64,000 bases of DNA from Nitrospira sp. (GTDB lineage Bacteria; Nitrospirota; Nitrospiria; Nitrospirales; Nitrospiraceae), in NCBI GenBank assembly GCA_024760545.1, contig CP060501.1:2992036-3056035 (forward strand), given 5' to 3'. Below, piece by piece: positions 27,117 through 38,541 of this stretch; positions within the stretch are counted from its first letter, which is position 1; each line of letters begins with the position of its first letter. The notes beneath the pieces were generated by a model that saw only the letters and a list, made by a program, of their open reading frames with translations, did not search any database and was not told the origin of the DNA. The position numbers and the translations under genes were made by a program.

Positions 27117-27763
27117 TGGTCAAGACCCCCGTAGATCTATTGATTTTTGATCTGGATGGTACGCTCATCGAATCCAAGTGGGACATCGCGCGGTCCGTCA
27201 ATTTTACGCTTGCCGAGTTGGGATTGCCGGAGCGCCCCATCGAAGAAATTTTCGGGTTCGTCGGCGACGGCGTGAAGCGACTGCTGCGTTTGGCGGTCGG
27301 AGAGGGCAATCAGGTCAGATTCGAAGAGGCCTTGAAAGTATTTCGGGGCCATTATCTCGAACATTGTTTGGACCGGACGACCTTCTACCCAGGCATCGAG
27401 CCGATGCTGCAACACTTTACCCATACATACAAAGCGATTGCGACCAACAAGTCGATCGAATATACGCGCGTCATCTTGAACGGGTTAGGTCCGCAACATT
27501 TCCGGTACATGGTCGGTGGAGACAATGGATTTGGGCTCAAGCCGGAACCCGGCATGTTACTGCATATCATGGAAAAAGTGGGAGCCCCGAAGGAGCGAAC
27601 CGTTCTCGTCGGAGACAGCACCAATGATATTAATGGAGGACATAACGCAGGTATTCGCGTCTGCGCGGTTGGGTATGGCATGGGGAATCGAGAGAGGATG
27701 GCTGCGTGTCAGCCCGATTGGTTCATCGAAAAACCGGAACAACTCATGGAGCTCTTTACATAA
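27113..27763 (+). CDS. gph: HAD-family phosphatase, phosphoglycolate phosphatase-like
   Basis: A 216-residue haloacid dehalogenase-superfamily hydrolase. Motif I is FDLDGTLIES (nucleophile Asp in DLDGT), motif II AIATNKS, Lys motif KPEPGMLL, motif IV VLVGDSTNDINGG. The alpha-helical cap between motifs I and II is of the subfamily I (Gph/PGP) type. It would dephosphorylate 2-phosphoglycolate or another small phosphate ester. The gene overlaps the preceding exported-protein gene by 4 nt and is followed by the M16 pair. Confidence 0.82.
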   Translation: MMVKTPVDLLIFDLDGTLIESKWDIARSVNFTLAELGLPERPIEEIFGFVGDGVKRLLRLAVGEGNQVRFEEALKVFRGHYLEHCLDRTTFYPGIEPMLQHFTHTYKAIATNKSIEYTRVILNGLGPQHFRYMVGGDNGFGLKPEPGMLLHIMEKVGAPKERTVLVGDSTNDINGGHNAGIRVCAVGYGMGNRERMAACQPDWFIEKPEQLMELFT

Positions 27764-27783
27764 CCAGTCATGAGAGGTTGAGG

Positions 27784-29388
27784 ATGAGAGTACACGGCGG
27801 CAGCAGGACCTCGGTTCGTGCATTTGGTCGTCTTGTCCTTAGGGCGTGCGCGCTCAGTATGCTGAGCCTCCACTTACTCATCACCCTGTCGTACGCCGCC
27901 ACGTCGGGTCTTGCCGAGCGAGTCATCGAGCACCGGCTTGCCAATGGGCTGACAGTACTCATGGTGGAGCGGCATCAGACGCCCGTCGTTTCGATCAACA
28001 TCACGTTCGCTGTGGGCGGCATCAATGAGCAGGTCGGCCAAACCGGCCTCGCACATCTCTATGAACACATGGCCTTCAAGGGCACGCGTGTGGTCGGCAC
28101 GACAAACTATGAAAAAGAAAAACCGATCTTGGATGAAATCACATTGGTCGGAACGGAACTCGACCTGCGTCAGCGTGATGCGGCCGGAAGAAACGGTGGC
28201 GAGACAGCAGAGGAGCGAACGGCGATCGAATCGCTGCAGAAGCGCCTCCTGGATCTGCAGACGCAGGCTTCGCAGTATGTCGTCGGCAATGAAATGGCGC
28301 TCCTGTATCAGCGTCATGGCGGAGTCGGACTCAACGCGTCAACGGGAAAAGATTTGACGCGCTACATGATCAGTTTGCCGTCCAACCGACTGCCTTTGTG
28401 GGCGGCGATTGAATCGGATCGGATGGCCAATCCGGTGTTGCGGGAATTCTATAAAGAACGCGGCGTTGTGATGGAAGAACGGCGCCTGCGCAACGACGAC
28501 AGTCCGAACGGTCTGCTGTTCGAAACCTTCACCTCTACCGCGTTCCGCGCCCACGGCTACGGGATTCCCACCATCGGATGGGGGTCTGATATCCTGGCAT
28601 TGACACCCGCCGCCACGGAATCCTTTTTTAAGGCCCAGTACGGTCCGAATCGCGCCACCATTGCGCTGGTCGGCGATATCAATCCGAAGGAAGTCATCGC
28701 GTTGATTGAACACACGTTCGGAAAGATTCCTGCCGCGCCGCCGCCTCCGCCGTTGGTGACGGTTGAGCCGGAACAGCGAGGCGAACGGCGAGTCGAAGTG
28801 GAGTTTGATGCCGAACCGGTCATCGTCATCGGGTATCACAAGCCGACGTTGAGGCATCCGGACGACGATGTGTTCGATGTGCTCGACGCGGTGCTGAGCG
28901 ACGGACTCACCTCCCGCTTACATCAGAAGTTGGTGCGAGAGAAACGACTGGCCGCCTCAGTCGGGTCTGATGCCAGTCATCCGGGAGTGCGCGCGCCGAA
29001 TCTGTTCGTCGTCACCGCTACGCCGCTGGCCCCTCATACGACAACAGAAGTAGAAACCGCCATCTATGAAGAGATTGAGCGCCTGAAACGAGAGCCGGTC
29101 TCGTCCCAAGAGTTGGAAAAGGTACTCAACAATTTGGATGCCGATTTGGTGCGGGGCCTGCGATCGAATAGCGGCTTGGCATCTCAACTGGCGTTGCATC
29201 AGGCAGTCGCCGGTGACTGGCGCTATATCCTGACCTCACGTGATAAGGTTGCCAAAGTCACGGCCGCCGATGTGCAGCGAGTGGCCGCGCAATACTTTAC
29301 AAAGTCGAATCGCACCGTCGCAGTCCTCGTGAAGAAGGGAAACACGAAGGCGATTGCAGCGGTGCCGGCCGGTGAGGTGAGACCATGA
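27784..29388 (+). CDS. M16-family zinc metalloprotease, catalytic subunit
   Basis: A 534-residue exported peptidase. A long basic N-region and hydrophobic core (LRACALSMLSLHLLITLSYA) act as signal peptide. The inverted zinc motif is HLYEH (His91, Glu94, His95) in GLAHLYEHMAFKG, and the distal Glu is expected about 70-80 residues on. Two M16 half-domains follow, with GDINPKEVIALIEHTFGKIP and the C-terminal half from LRHPDDDVFDVLDAVL. The start at 27784 follows GAGGTTGAGG. It overlaps the next gene by 4 nt, and the two products probably form a heterodimer like mitochondrial processing peptidase. Confidence 0.92.
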   Translation: MRVHGGSRTSVRAFGRLVLRACALSMLSLHLLITLSYAATSGLAERVIEHRLANGLTVLMVERHQTPVVSINITFAVGGINEQVGQTGLAHLYEHMAFKGTRVVGTTNYEKEKPILDEITLVGTELDLRQRDAAGRNGGETAEERTAIESLQKRLLDLQTQASQYVVGNEMALLYQRHGGVGLNASTGKDLTRYMISLPSNRLPLWAAIESDRMANPVLREFYKERGVVMEERRLRNDDSPNGLLFETFTSTAFRAHGYGIPTIGWGSDILALTPAATESFFKAQYGPNRATIALVGDINPKEVIALIEHTFGKIPAAPPPPPLVTVEPEQRGERRVEVEFDAEPVIVIGYHKPTLRHPDDDVFDVLDAVLSDGLTSRLHQKLVREKRLAASVGSDASHPGVRAPNLFVVTATPLAPHTTTEVETAIYEEIERLKREPVSSQELEKVLNNLDADLVRGLRSNSGLASQLALHQAVAGDWRYILTSRDKVAKVTAADVQRVAAQYFTKSNRTVAVLVKKGNTKAIAAVPAGEVRP

Positions 29389-30863
29389 AGAGGGCAAAGA
29401 GACAAGGGGTAGAAACGGGGAGTCTTTCCCGGTTGAGAATGCTGCTCTGCATGGCGACCGTTTTACTGATGGATGGAGCTATCGCTTGTGCGGCCGACCA
29501 GACCTTCGGCGATCCCAGAACCATGACGTTCAAGCCGGTGGAATTTTCCCCGCCCGAGCCGGAGCGAGTTGTCCTCGGCAATGGCATGGTCGTCTACCTG
29601 TTGGAAGACCATGAATTACCGCTGGTCACCGTCACGGCCACCATGAGAACAGGGAGTTGGCTTGATCCAACCGATAAGGTCGGACTGGCGGCCATGACGG
29701 GGGCGGTGATGCGTACCGGCGGTGGGGGGAGTCTTTCGGCAGAGCAGGTTGATGCGGAGTTGGAACAATTTGCGATCGATGTCAGCATCGGAATCAGCAG
29801 ACAGTCCGGATCGGCATCCCTGGACGTTCTGAGCAAAGATGTGGATCGCGGGTTGGAGATCTTCGCGGGTCTTATCCGAACCCCGGCGTTCGAACCTGCG
29901 CGTGTCGAACTGGCCAAGTTACAGGCCATGGAGGGGATCCGTCGCCGACAAGATAACCCTGGCTCCGTCGTCAGCCGGGAATTTGCCAAGTTGCTCTATG
30001 GAACGGACCATCCGACCGCGCGAGAAAGTTCAGTGGACTCGATCTCGCGCATCACGCGGGACGATCTTGTCGCGTTTCATCGCAATACGATTCACCCGAA
30101 CGGCATGATCCTCGGTGTGACCGGTGACTTCAAGAGAGACGACATGCTGACCTCGCTCAGAAAAACGTTCGGAGATTGGAAGCGAGGTTCTGTGCCCGAG
30201 TTGAAGATTCCGGATGCGCAGGAACCGGGTGCGTCTCGTCCGGTCGTCCGGTTCGTCGATAAGGACACTTCTCAGACGCATCTTCGAGTGGGACATCTCT
30301 CGATCAAGGAAAATGATCCCGATTATGTCGCATTAGCCATTGCGAACGATATTTTGGGCGGAAGTTCGTTTCGCAGCCGCCTGTTCAACGACGTGCGGAC
30401 CAAGCGGGGGCTGGCCTACTCGGTCGGCAGCCGACTCAATACGGGAATGCATGATCAAGGGGTCTGGCTGATGCGGGCGGAAACCAAGATGACCTCCACG
30501 CAGGAAGTGATCGAGCGGTTTGTTGCGAACATCGAACGTATACGCGCCGAACCGGTGACCGATACCGAGCTTGCCGAAGCGAAGGAAGCGTATGTGAATT
30601 CGTTCGTCTTCTCTTTCTCCAGCCCGTCGGCCATCGTCAGCCGTTTGATAGAGCTAGAATATGATGGGTTGCCGAAGGACTTTCTTCAACAGCTGCGCGC
30701 GAAGGTGGTGAAGTTGACCAAGGAGAACGTCTTGGCAGCAGCCAAGAAACACTTGCGCCCTGATCGCTTGAAGATCCTTGCCGTCGGCTCTGGTGAGGCA
30801 TTGCCGAAAGCGCTGTCAACGTTCGGAGACGTGAAAGAAATCAAACCGGTGCCGGAGGGCTAA
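29385..30863 (+). CDS. M16-family protein, non-catalytic partner subunit
   Basis: A 492-residue exported M16 homologue with a signal peptide (MLLCMATVLLMDGAIACA). The domain begins VVLGNGMVVYLLEDHELPLV, but the zinc motif is lost: where HxxEH should be, it reads KVGLAAMTGAVMRTG, as in the alpha-type partner subunits. The rest of the fold is intact (GVTGDFKRDDMLTSLRKTFGDW, GGSSFRSRLFNDVRTKRGLAYSVG). The last segment contributes the Arg/Tyr pair (RTKRGLAYSV) used by partner subunits to bind substrate. Its start overlaps the catalytic subunit gene by 4 nt. Confidence 0.92.
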   Translation: MKRAKRQGVETGSLSRLRMLLCMATVLLMDGAIACAADQTFGDPRTMTFKPVEFSPPEPERVVLGNGMVVYLLEDHELPLVTVTATMRTGSWLDPTDKVGLAAMTGAVMRTGGGGSLSAEQVDAELEQFAIDVSIGISRQSGSASLDVLSKDVDRGLEIFAGLIRTPAFEPARVELAKLQAMEGIRRRQDNPGSVVSREFAKLLYGTDHPTARESSVDSISRITRDDLVAFHRNTIHPNGMILGVTGDFKRDDMLTSLRKTFGDWKRGSVPELKIPDAQEPGASRPVVRFVDKDTSQTHLRVGHLSIKENDPDYVALAIANDILGGSSFRSRLFNDVRTKRGLAYSVGSRLNTGMHDQGVWLMRAETKMTSTQEVIERFVANIERIRAEPVTDTELAEAKEAYVNSFVFSFSSPSAIVSRLIELEYDGLPKDFLQQLRAKVVKLTKENVLAAAKKHLRPDRLKILAVGSGEALPKALSTFGDVKEIKPVPEG

Positions 30864-30883
30864 GCGTTCGCTGGGCTGGAAGC

Positions 30884-30930
30884 GCGGTCACGTTCGACGC
30901 TGCTATGGTGCGAGGGGGCCGCGTGACCGC
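30884..30930. other. Inverted repeat downstream of the M16 pair
   Basis: A perfect 9-bp inverted repeat, GCGGTCACG at 30884-30892 and CGTGACCGC at 30922-30930, with a 29-bp loop, starting 21 bp after the M16 partner stop. No T-run follows, so an intrinsic terminator is uncertain. The rest of the stretch to 31260 shows no gene. Confidence 0.35.
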
Positions 30931-31260
30931 CGGGACAATTTCTCTCTTAAACGCGCGCGCCTTTCGAATAGGCTTTCCTCCTCGGAGCTCACTCCTACTT
31001 TAAGTCATTTGACTCTCATTCCCCTCACGCCTCCTTGACCGCCGCGACATCGCGACGAAAGCCATATCGTATCAACACTTCATCACCTTGATCGCCGGCC
31101 GCATGGCGCGGTACTGTGAAGGATGTCTGCGACGAGAGACGGTTGTTTCACGTAAGGGACAGAGTCGTGGTACTCTGTATCGAATTGATCGACTGAGAAT
31201 GAAGGTGGCTGGGTAGGTTTGGCAACCCTATGTCGATCGCTGAGTGGAGAAGGCTCGTGT

Positions 31261-32103
31261 ATGCCGCTCGAAGATGAATTTTGCGATATTCTGAAAAAAT
31301 CACGCACAGGGCAAGGCCTCTCGGTCGGCGATGTTTCGAGAATGACGGGATTGCCCGGTGGCGATATTACCGCGTTGGAACGAGGAGATCGGCCGCGGGA
31401 TCGTGCCGAAGTGCGTGCCTTGGCGAAGGGCTTGGGCCTGCGAGCTGAGCCGCTCGAACAGATTGCGATCGATAAGTGGGAACCGGTTGCGCAGCACATG
31501 CCGCCGTGGGTGGAAATGGTTCACGGGTCCATCAACGGGTATGGTGTGCAGGGGTACATCGTGCATGATGAGGGTGAGGCAGTGTTGGTCGATACGGCTT
31601 ATAACGCACCGGCCATGCTGGATCTGCTTCGTCGATACCGATTGCGTCTCATCGGCATTTGTTTGACCCATGGCCACGCGGACCATGCGGATGGGATCGA
31701 GCAGATTCTGGGCCAACATGAAGTCCCGGTGTACCTGGGACCGGAGGATGTGAGCCTATTGAGTTGGCGGCCACGAACGGAATTGCTGGTCGTGCCGGGC
31801 GATCGATTGTCGATCCAGGTTGGGCGCCGTGCCGTCCGATGTATGACGACGCCGGGACATACACCGGGTGGGATCTGCTATCGGGTGGATGATGCACAGT
31901 TGCCGGTCTGTTTCGTCGGTGATACGCTGTTTGCCGGATCAATCGGCCGGTCCAATCCCAAGGAGTTGCATTCAACTCATCTCAATTCAGTTCGCCGCCG
32001 GGTACTGACTCTTTCCCCGGATTATCGTCTCTTGCCCGGACATGGACCTGCCACAACCGTGGAGGAAGAACTCGATCACAATCCGTTTGCGATGATTCAG
32101 TAA
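31261..32103 (+). CDS. HTH (XRE-like) plus metallo-beta-lactamase-fold fusion protein
   Basis: A 280-residue protein. Residues 1-65 form an XRE-like helix-turn-helix (GLSVGDVSRMTGLPGGDITALERG). From about 85 on there is a metallo-beta-lactamase fold with the two-metal site THGHADHADG (His137, His139, Asp141, His142), TTPGHTPGG, FVGDTLFAGSIGRSN, and LPGHGPATTVEEE, closest to the glyoxalase II/hydroxyacylglutathione hydrolase type. The fusion of a DNA-binding-like module to a hydrolase is unusual. It may be a substrate-sensing regulator, or the HTH may mediate protein contacts. The start follows GGAGAAGG. It is 11 bp upstream of an M50 protease gene, probably in one operon. Confidence 0.85.
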   Translation: MPLEDEFCDILKKSRTGQGLSVGDVSRMTGLPGGDITALERGDRPRDRAEVRALAKGLGLRAEPLEQIAIDKWEPVAQHMPPWVEMVHGSINGYGVQGYIVHDEGEAVLVDTAYNAPAMLDLLRRYRLRLIGICLTHGHADHADGIEQILGQHEVPVYLGPEDVSLLSWRPRTELLVVPGDRLSIQVGRRAVRCMTTPGHTPGGICYRVDDAQLPVCFVGDTLFAGSIGRSNPKELHSTHLNSVRRRVLTLSPDYRLLPGHGPATTVEEELDHNPFAMIQ

Positions 32104-32114
32104 GCGAGATTGTT

Positions 32115-33095
32115 ATGGACGGCTTCGGGCGGAATGAACATCAGAATGTGGATAACGGTCTCGTCATCGAGACGAGAGAAGAGTCTGCGCCACCGCCTGT
32201 GGAAGAGGCGGAGAGCGGTGACGACATAGCGCCGTCGTTTTTTTCACAGTGGGCATTGCCGGTCGTCCTCTTTACCCTGACCGTCTTTACGACTCTGTGG
32301 GCCGGTGCCTATCAAGTCTATAACGGACCGGCGCGCGGCCCCCTGAATTTCCTTCTGACCTCTCCTGAGACGCTCTGGCGGGGAATTCCGTTTGCCGGTG
32401 CGTTGCTCTTTATTCTCACCACACACGAGTTGGGGCATTATCTGTTGTCCAGGATCCACCGAGTACCCGCTTCCTTGCCGCTGTTCATTCCGGGGCCGCC
32501 TCATTTTATCGGAACCTTCGGCGCCATCATCCGCATGCGGGGACCGATTCTCAGTCGTCGTGCGTTGTTCGACATCGGCGTCGCCGGCCCCTTGGCGGGC
32601 TTCGTGGTCGCCGTCCTCGCGCTGATCGTCGGGCTCAATTTGTCCACGGTCGTCGAGCGAACGGCGACGTATGGTTTGCACTTGGGCGAGCCCTTGCTGC
32701 TCCAGTTCATGTCGTGGGTGGTGATCGGGCCGTTACCGCCTGAAGCTGACGTGGTGTTGCATCCGATCGGCTTTGCCGCGTGGTTCGGGCTTTTTGTGAC
32801 CTCACTCAATCTCATTCCGATCGGCCAGCTTGACGGCGGCCATGTCGCATACGCGTTGTGGGGCTCGCGACAGCGGACAATGGCGCTCGCCTTTCTCCCA
32901 ATCTTGTTGATCCTGGGCTTCGTCGGCTGGTCGGGTTGGTTTCTGTGGGCCTTTATGGCGGGACTGTGGGGCGTCGGCCATCCTCCTGTCATGGATCCTC
33001 ATGTTCCGCTAGGTCGCAACCGGACGATTGTCGGATGGATTGCGCTAGCGGTGTTTGTCACGACCTTTGCCCCAGTTCCCTTTTCCTTCCACTAA
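32115..33095 (+). CDS. M50-family membrane metalloprotease (site-2 protease-like)
   Basis: A 326-residue polytopic membrane protein with a hydrophilic N-terminal stretch of about 45 residues. The zinc motif THELGHYLLS (His104, Glu105, His108) lies in a membrane helix, and the third ligand is in LIPIGQLDGGHVAYAL (Asp240). Between them are the characteristic glycine-rich helices. This is an intramembrane protease architecture, likely cleaving a membrane-bound regulator or signal peptide remnant. It follows the HTH-MBL gene by 11 bp. Its stop is immediately followed by the 240-bp repeat element. Confidence 0.88.
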   Translation: MDGFGRNEHQNVDNGLVIETREESAPPPVEEAESGDDIAPSFFSQWALPVVLFTLTVFTTLWAGAYQVYNGPARGPLNFLLTSPETLWRGIPFAGALLFILTTHELGHYLLSRIHRVPASLPLFIPGPPHFIGTFGAIIRMRGPILSRRALFDIGVAGPLAGFVVAVLALIVGLNLSTVVERTATYGLHLGEPLLLQFMSWVVIGPLPPEADVVLHPIGFAAWFGLFVTSLNLIPIGQLDGGHVAYALWGSRQRTMALAFLPILLILGFVGWSGWFLWAFMAGLWGVGHPPVMDPHVPLGRNRTIVGWIALAVFVTTFAPVPFSFH

Positions 33096-33335
33096 CAGAC
33101 TGTTGAAAAAGCCCTCCAGCTTCGTTCTCGCGTCGCTCAGAGGCTCAAGGTGGGGAATAATCCATTCAAAGGGGGTTTATCCGTTCGCCAAGAATCATGC
33201 TACGGGCGAACGGCTCACACGAAGTGCGGTTTGTACCTCCTCACCTCTTCGCTTACTGCGGCCTTGCCCGGTGACAAGCGCGTCTCGACGCGCCGGGGTG
33301 GGTGGGTGAGAACGAAGGCCTTTTTGAACAGCCTG
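33096..33335. repeat. 240-bp repeat element with imperfect terminal inverted repeats
   Basis: The left end CAGACTGTTGAAAAAG...CTTCGTTCTC (33096-33129) and the right end GAGAACGAAGG...TTTTTGAACAGCCTG (33308-33335) are reverse complements except for a few bases and one short gap. The ends border a non-coding body of about 180 bp with in-frame stops in all frames. The element begins directly after the M50 stop codon. The structure is that of a small non-autonomous element (MITE-like), but no target-site duplication is obvious. Confidence 0.65.
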
Positions 33336-33449
33336 CGCCTCGGACCTTACAATCCTTCGCTCTGCCGCATTGGGAAATTGCATAACAACACTTCGTCCCG
33401 TTCTCCGGATTTCCTTGTCCGATTCACCTCACGATCTTAGAGTGTGTCC

Positions 33450-34202
33450 ATGATCACAGGAAGCACATCCACGACTCACTGTCCGAAATGTCAGGCGGAA
33501 CAGAGTGAGAAAGCAGAGGAGTGCGTGCGTTGCGGCATCATCTTCGCCAAGTACCGGCCGAATGCGGTGAGGGCCCGTGTTCGAGGATCCTCACCATCGG
33601 TCGATCGCTCTCAGTGGTTTCTGACGGCCAAGCAGTGGTTGATCGAATCGGATACGACGACCGATTCGATGACATTCTACGGTCGGGCAGCCGTGTTTGT
33701 GGTCATGATCGGGTGGGGTTGGAAGTTCATCGTGACGCCCTTGGAAACGAACTACACCGGTGAATCATTTCTCCATCTGATCAATCTGCCTTTTCACGAA
33801 GCCGGACATGTGATCTTCATCCCATTCGGTCGTTTCATGACGATTCTGGGAGGGACTCTGGGTCAGATTCTTATGCCGATCATCTGTCTCGGCACGTTTC
33901 TTCTCAAGACCCGCGACCCGTTCGGCGCTTCTGTCGCGTTGTGGTGGACGGCCGAGAGCATGATGGATATCGCTCCTTACATCAACGACGCGCGGGCGCT
34001 GGACCTCATGCTCATCGGCGGAGTAACCGGAAAGGAAACCGACGGGCACGACTGGAACAACATTCTGACAATGCTGGACTTATTGGAATGGGATCACCGG
34101 TTGGCTCATCTCACGTATAACGCTGGCATTCTCCTCATGCTCGGTTCCTTCCTCTGGGGAGCCGCTCTCTTGTTGCGCCAATATCGTAGGCTGTCCGCCT
34201 AA
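33450..34202 (+). CDS. Zinc-ribbon membrane protein with HEAGH metalloprotease-like motif
   Basis: About 250 residues. A short N-terminal zinc ribbon (CPKC at 11-14, CVRC at 25-28) is followed by a membrane domain with three or four helices. The motif PFHEAGHVIF (His116, Glu117, His120) has the HExxH form of zinc proteases of the M50 type, and it is followed by GGTLGQILMPI. A classical third ligand such as the DGG motif is not clear, so activity is not proven. The ATG at 33450 is preferred to a GTG at 33444. It sits downstream of the repeat element and upstream of the kdp cluster, without operon linkage to either. Confidence 0.7.
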   Translation: MITGSTSTTHCPKCQAEQSEKAEECVRCGIIFAKYRPNAVRARVRGSSPSVDRSQWFLTAKQWLIESDTTTDSMTFYGRAAVFVVMIGWGWKFIVTPLETNYTGESFLHLINLPFHEAGHVIFIPFGRFMTILGGTLGQILMPIICLGTFLLKTRDPFGASVALWWTAESMMDIAPYINDARALDLMLIGGVTGKETDGHDWNNILTMLDLLEWDHRLAHLTYNAGILLMLGSFLWGAALLLRQYRRLSA

Positions 34203-34322
34203 CTCGCCTCACCTTCACTGCTCCGATACCATTCTTTTTTGTGGTCAAAGTGCGAACCATCCGCCAATGCCTTCTTGTTTTGCACGAGTCTTGATCCCTT
34301 CTTGGCGATCCGGTCGTCTATT

Positions 34323-34351
34323 TTGACACCATTTTTACGGCGAAGTTTGTA
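34323..34351 (+). promoter_or_regulatory. Candidate kdp promoter
   Basis: A consensus -35 element TTGACA at 34323-34328 is followed after 17 bp by the weak -10-like TTTGTA. It lies about 50 bp before the first small ORF of the kdp operon. A poor -10 is typical of activator-dependent promoters, and KdpE is the expected activator. No defined KdpE box was identified. Confidence 0.35.
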
Positions 34352-34380
34352 GGGTAATTGTGAAAGGAAGTCACGCCGCC

Positions 34381-34470
34381 ATGGACATCATCACCATCGG
34401 GCTGTCGATCGGGTTCTTTCTGTTCTGTGCCTGGCTGATATTTGGTTTGGATCGCCTGCAAGGAAAATAG
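34381..34470 (+). CDS. Tiny membrane protein upstream of kdpF (29 aa)
   Basis: A 29-codon ORF preceded by AAAGGAAG: it starts MDIITIGLSIGFFLFC and ends RLQGK. It is one hydrophobic helix of about 20 residues with a short charged tail. It ends 2 bp before the kdpF start. Small hydrophobic ORFs of this size at the head of kdp operons are known from other bacteria, so it is probably a real gene, perhaps a second KdpF-like stabiliser of the KdpABC complex. The function is not demonstrated. Confidence 0.6.
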   Translation: MDIITIGLSIGFFLFCAWLIFGLDRLQGK

Positions 34471-34472
34471 TG

Positions 34473-34562
34473 ATGAATGCGATGTATGCACTGGGCGGAG
34501 TGGTGTCGGCGGGGCTCCTGGTCTATCTCATGGTCGCGTTATTGAAGGCTGAATGGTTCTGA
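34473..34562 (+). CDS. kdpF: Potassium-transporting ATPase subunit KdpF
   Basis: A 29-residue single-helix protein, the size of E. coli KdpF. Its sequence GGVVSAGLLVYLMVALLKAEWF matches the KdpF pattern of a helix ending in an L-x-A/N-E-x-F motif. It stabilises the KdpFABC complex in the membrane. Its stop codon overlaps the kdpA start (TGATG), so translation is coupled. Confidence 0.88.
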   Translation: MNAMYALGGVVSAGLLVYLMVALLKAEWF

Positions 34563-36367
34563 TGACGATGAATGCCATTCTGCAAGTGCTCGTGTTTTTT
34601 ACCGTGCTGCTGGCTCTCGTCAAACCGCTCGGCTGGTATATGTCGAGAGTTTATGAAGGCGCGCCCTGCGGCCTGGACTATCTCCTCGCTCCCGTTGAAC
34701 GAACCATGTACCGGTTTTGCGGCGTTCGACCGGCCGATGAAATGGATTGGAAAAACTATGGGACAGCCATGCTGCTGTTCAATGCAGCGGGGCTCTTGCT
34801 GCTGTATAGCTTGCAGCGCCTACAGAGTTTGTTACCCCTCAACCCGGCTCACCTTGGTGCCGTCGCTCCTGACCTGGCCTTTAATACGGCCGTGAGTTTC
34901 GTGACCAACACCAACTGGCAGGCGTACGGCGGAGAAACCACCCTGACATACCTGACCCAGATGCTCGGCCTGACCGTGCAAAACTTCGTCTCCGCAGCCA
35001 CCGGGATGGCGGTGCTCGTCGCATTGATCCGAGGCCTCAGACGTCACACGTCAACGACGCTTGGAAATTTCTGGAGCGATCTGGTTCGTAGCACGCTCTA
35101 CATTCTTCTGCCGCTTGCTCTACTCGTATCCCTCCTACTGGTGTCCCAGGGAGTTGTCCAGACCTTCGATTCATATCGGACGGTGACCGTCCTGCAGCCA
35201 TCGGGTTACGACAAAGCCGTGAGAGATGGGAACGGCCAAGCGATCCTCGATGAGCAGGGGAAGCCAATAGTCGAACACACAACCCTACTTGAGCAAGTCA
35301 TTGCGGTAGGTCCGGTGGCTTCCCAAATCGCGATCAAGCAGCTCGGCACGAACGGCGGCGGGTTCTTCAACGTGAATTCCGCCCATCCGTTCGAGAATGC
35401 TACACCACTGTCCAATTTCATTGAAGTCTTGGCCATTCTTCTCATACCGGCCTCGCTTTGCTACACGTTCGGTCGGATGGTGAACGATACCCGCCAAGGC
35501 TGGGTACTTCTGGCCGCCATGACTATCCTTCTGTTCTGCTTTGTTCCCATCGGGTTGTGGGCGGAGCAAAGCGGCAATCCCTTGCTTGCCGAACTCGGTG
35601 TGGATCAGCAGCCTCAAGCCGGCCAAGCCGGCGGCAACATGGAAGGAAAAGAGACGCGATTCGGCATTACCGATTCGGCCCTGTGGTCTGCTGTGACGAC
35701 GGCTGCGTCCAATGGCGCGGTGAACTCAATGCACGATTCGTATACTCCATTGGGTGGACTCGTGCCGCTGTTCCTCATGCAATTCGGCGAGGTGGTCTTC
35801 GGCGGAGTCGGCTCGGGACTGTACGGCATGATCGTCTTCGCTATCATCGCAGTGTTCGTTGCGGGATTGATGGTTGGACGGACGCCGGAATATCTGGGAA
35901 AGAAGATCGAGCCCTACGAGATGAAAATGGCCGCACTGCTGATTCTGATCATGCCCATTGTCGTCTTGGGCCTCACGGCAGTCGCGGTCAGCACTGAAGC
36001 AGGTCGATCATCGATCTTGAATGCCGGTCCTCACGGGTTCAGCGAAGTGCTGTATGCCTATACGTCCCAGGGCAACAACAACGGAAGCGCGTTCGCAGGT
36101 CTGAACGCCAATACTCCTTTTTACAACCTCACCGGTGGGATCGCGATGCTGATATCCAGGTTCTGGCTCGCTATTCCGACTCTGGCGCTTGCAAGTTCCC
36201 TGGCCGGCAAGAAACTGGTTCCGGCTGGTCCCGGAACCTTGCCGACCCACACCCCCTTATTTGTTGTTCTTTTGATCAGCGTCGTGGTGATGGTCGGAGC
36301 CCTCACGTTTCTACCGGCCCTGGCCTTGGGGCCGATCGTTGAGGAGCTGAGGATGGGGGGGCGGTAA
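34562..36367 (+). CDS. kdpA: Potassium-transporting ATPase, potassium-binding subunit KdpA
   Basis: About 601 residues with ten or so transmembrane helices. It is the superfamily-of-K-transporters subunit that selects and carries K+. Characteristic pieces are the first selectivity loop [38 protein letters not shown], and the last selectivity region [15 protein letters not shown]. Length is about 40 residues more than E. coli KdpA. The start at 34562 overlaps the kdpF stop; an upstream ATG at 34553 lies inside kdpF and an in-frame ATG at 34568 is also possible. Confidence 0.97.
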   Translation: MTMNAILQVLVFFTVLLALVKPLGWYMSRVYEGAPCGLDYLLAPVERTMYRFCGVRPADEMDWKNYGTAMLLFNAAGLLLLYSLQRLQSLLPLNPAHLGAVAPDLAFNTAVSFVTNTNWQAYGGETTLTYLTQMLGLTVQNFVSAATGMAVLVALIRGLRRHTSTTLGNFWSDLVRSTLYILLPLALLVSLLLVSQGVVQTFDSYRTVTVLQPSGYDKAVRDGNGQAILDEQGKPIVEHTTLLEQVIAVGPVASQIAIKQLGTNGGGFFNVNSAHPFENATPLSNFIEVLAILLIPASLCYTFGRMVNDTRQGWVLLAAMTILLFCFVPIGLWAEQSGNPLLAELGVDQQPQAGQAGGNMEGKETRFGITDSALWSAVTTAASNGAVNSMHDSYTPLGGLVPLFLMQFGEVVFGGVGSGLYGMIVFAIIAVFVAGLMVGRTPEYLGKKIEPYEMKMAALLILIMPIVVLGLTAVAVSTEAGRSSILNAGPHGFSEVLYAYTSQGNNNGSAFAGLNANTPFYNLTGGIAMLISRFWLAIPTLALASSLAGKKLVPAGPGTLPTHTPLFVVLLISVVVMVGALTFLPALALGPIVEELRMGGR

Positions 36368-36372
36368 CAAGG

Positions 36373-38502
<2,130 letters not shown>

Positions 38503-38541
38503 TCAGGACGTCGACCGGGTGGCCGAGAAAGAGGGAAAAGC

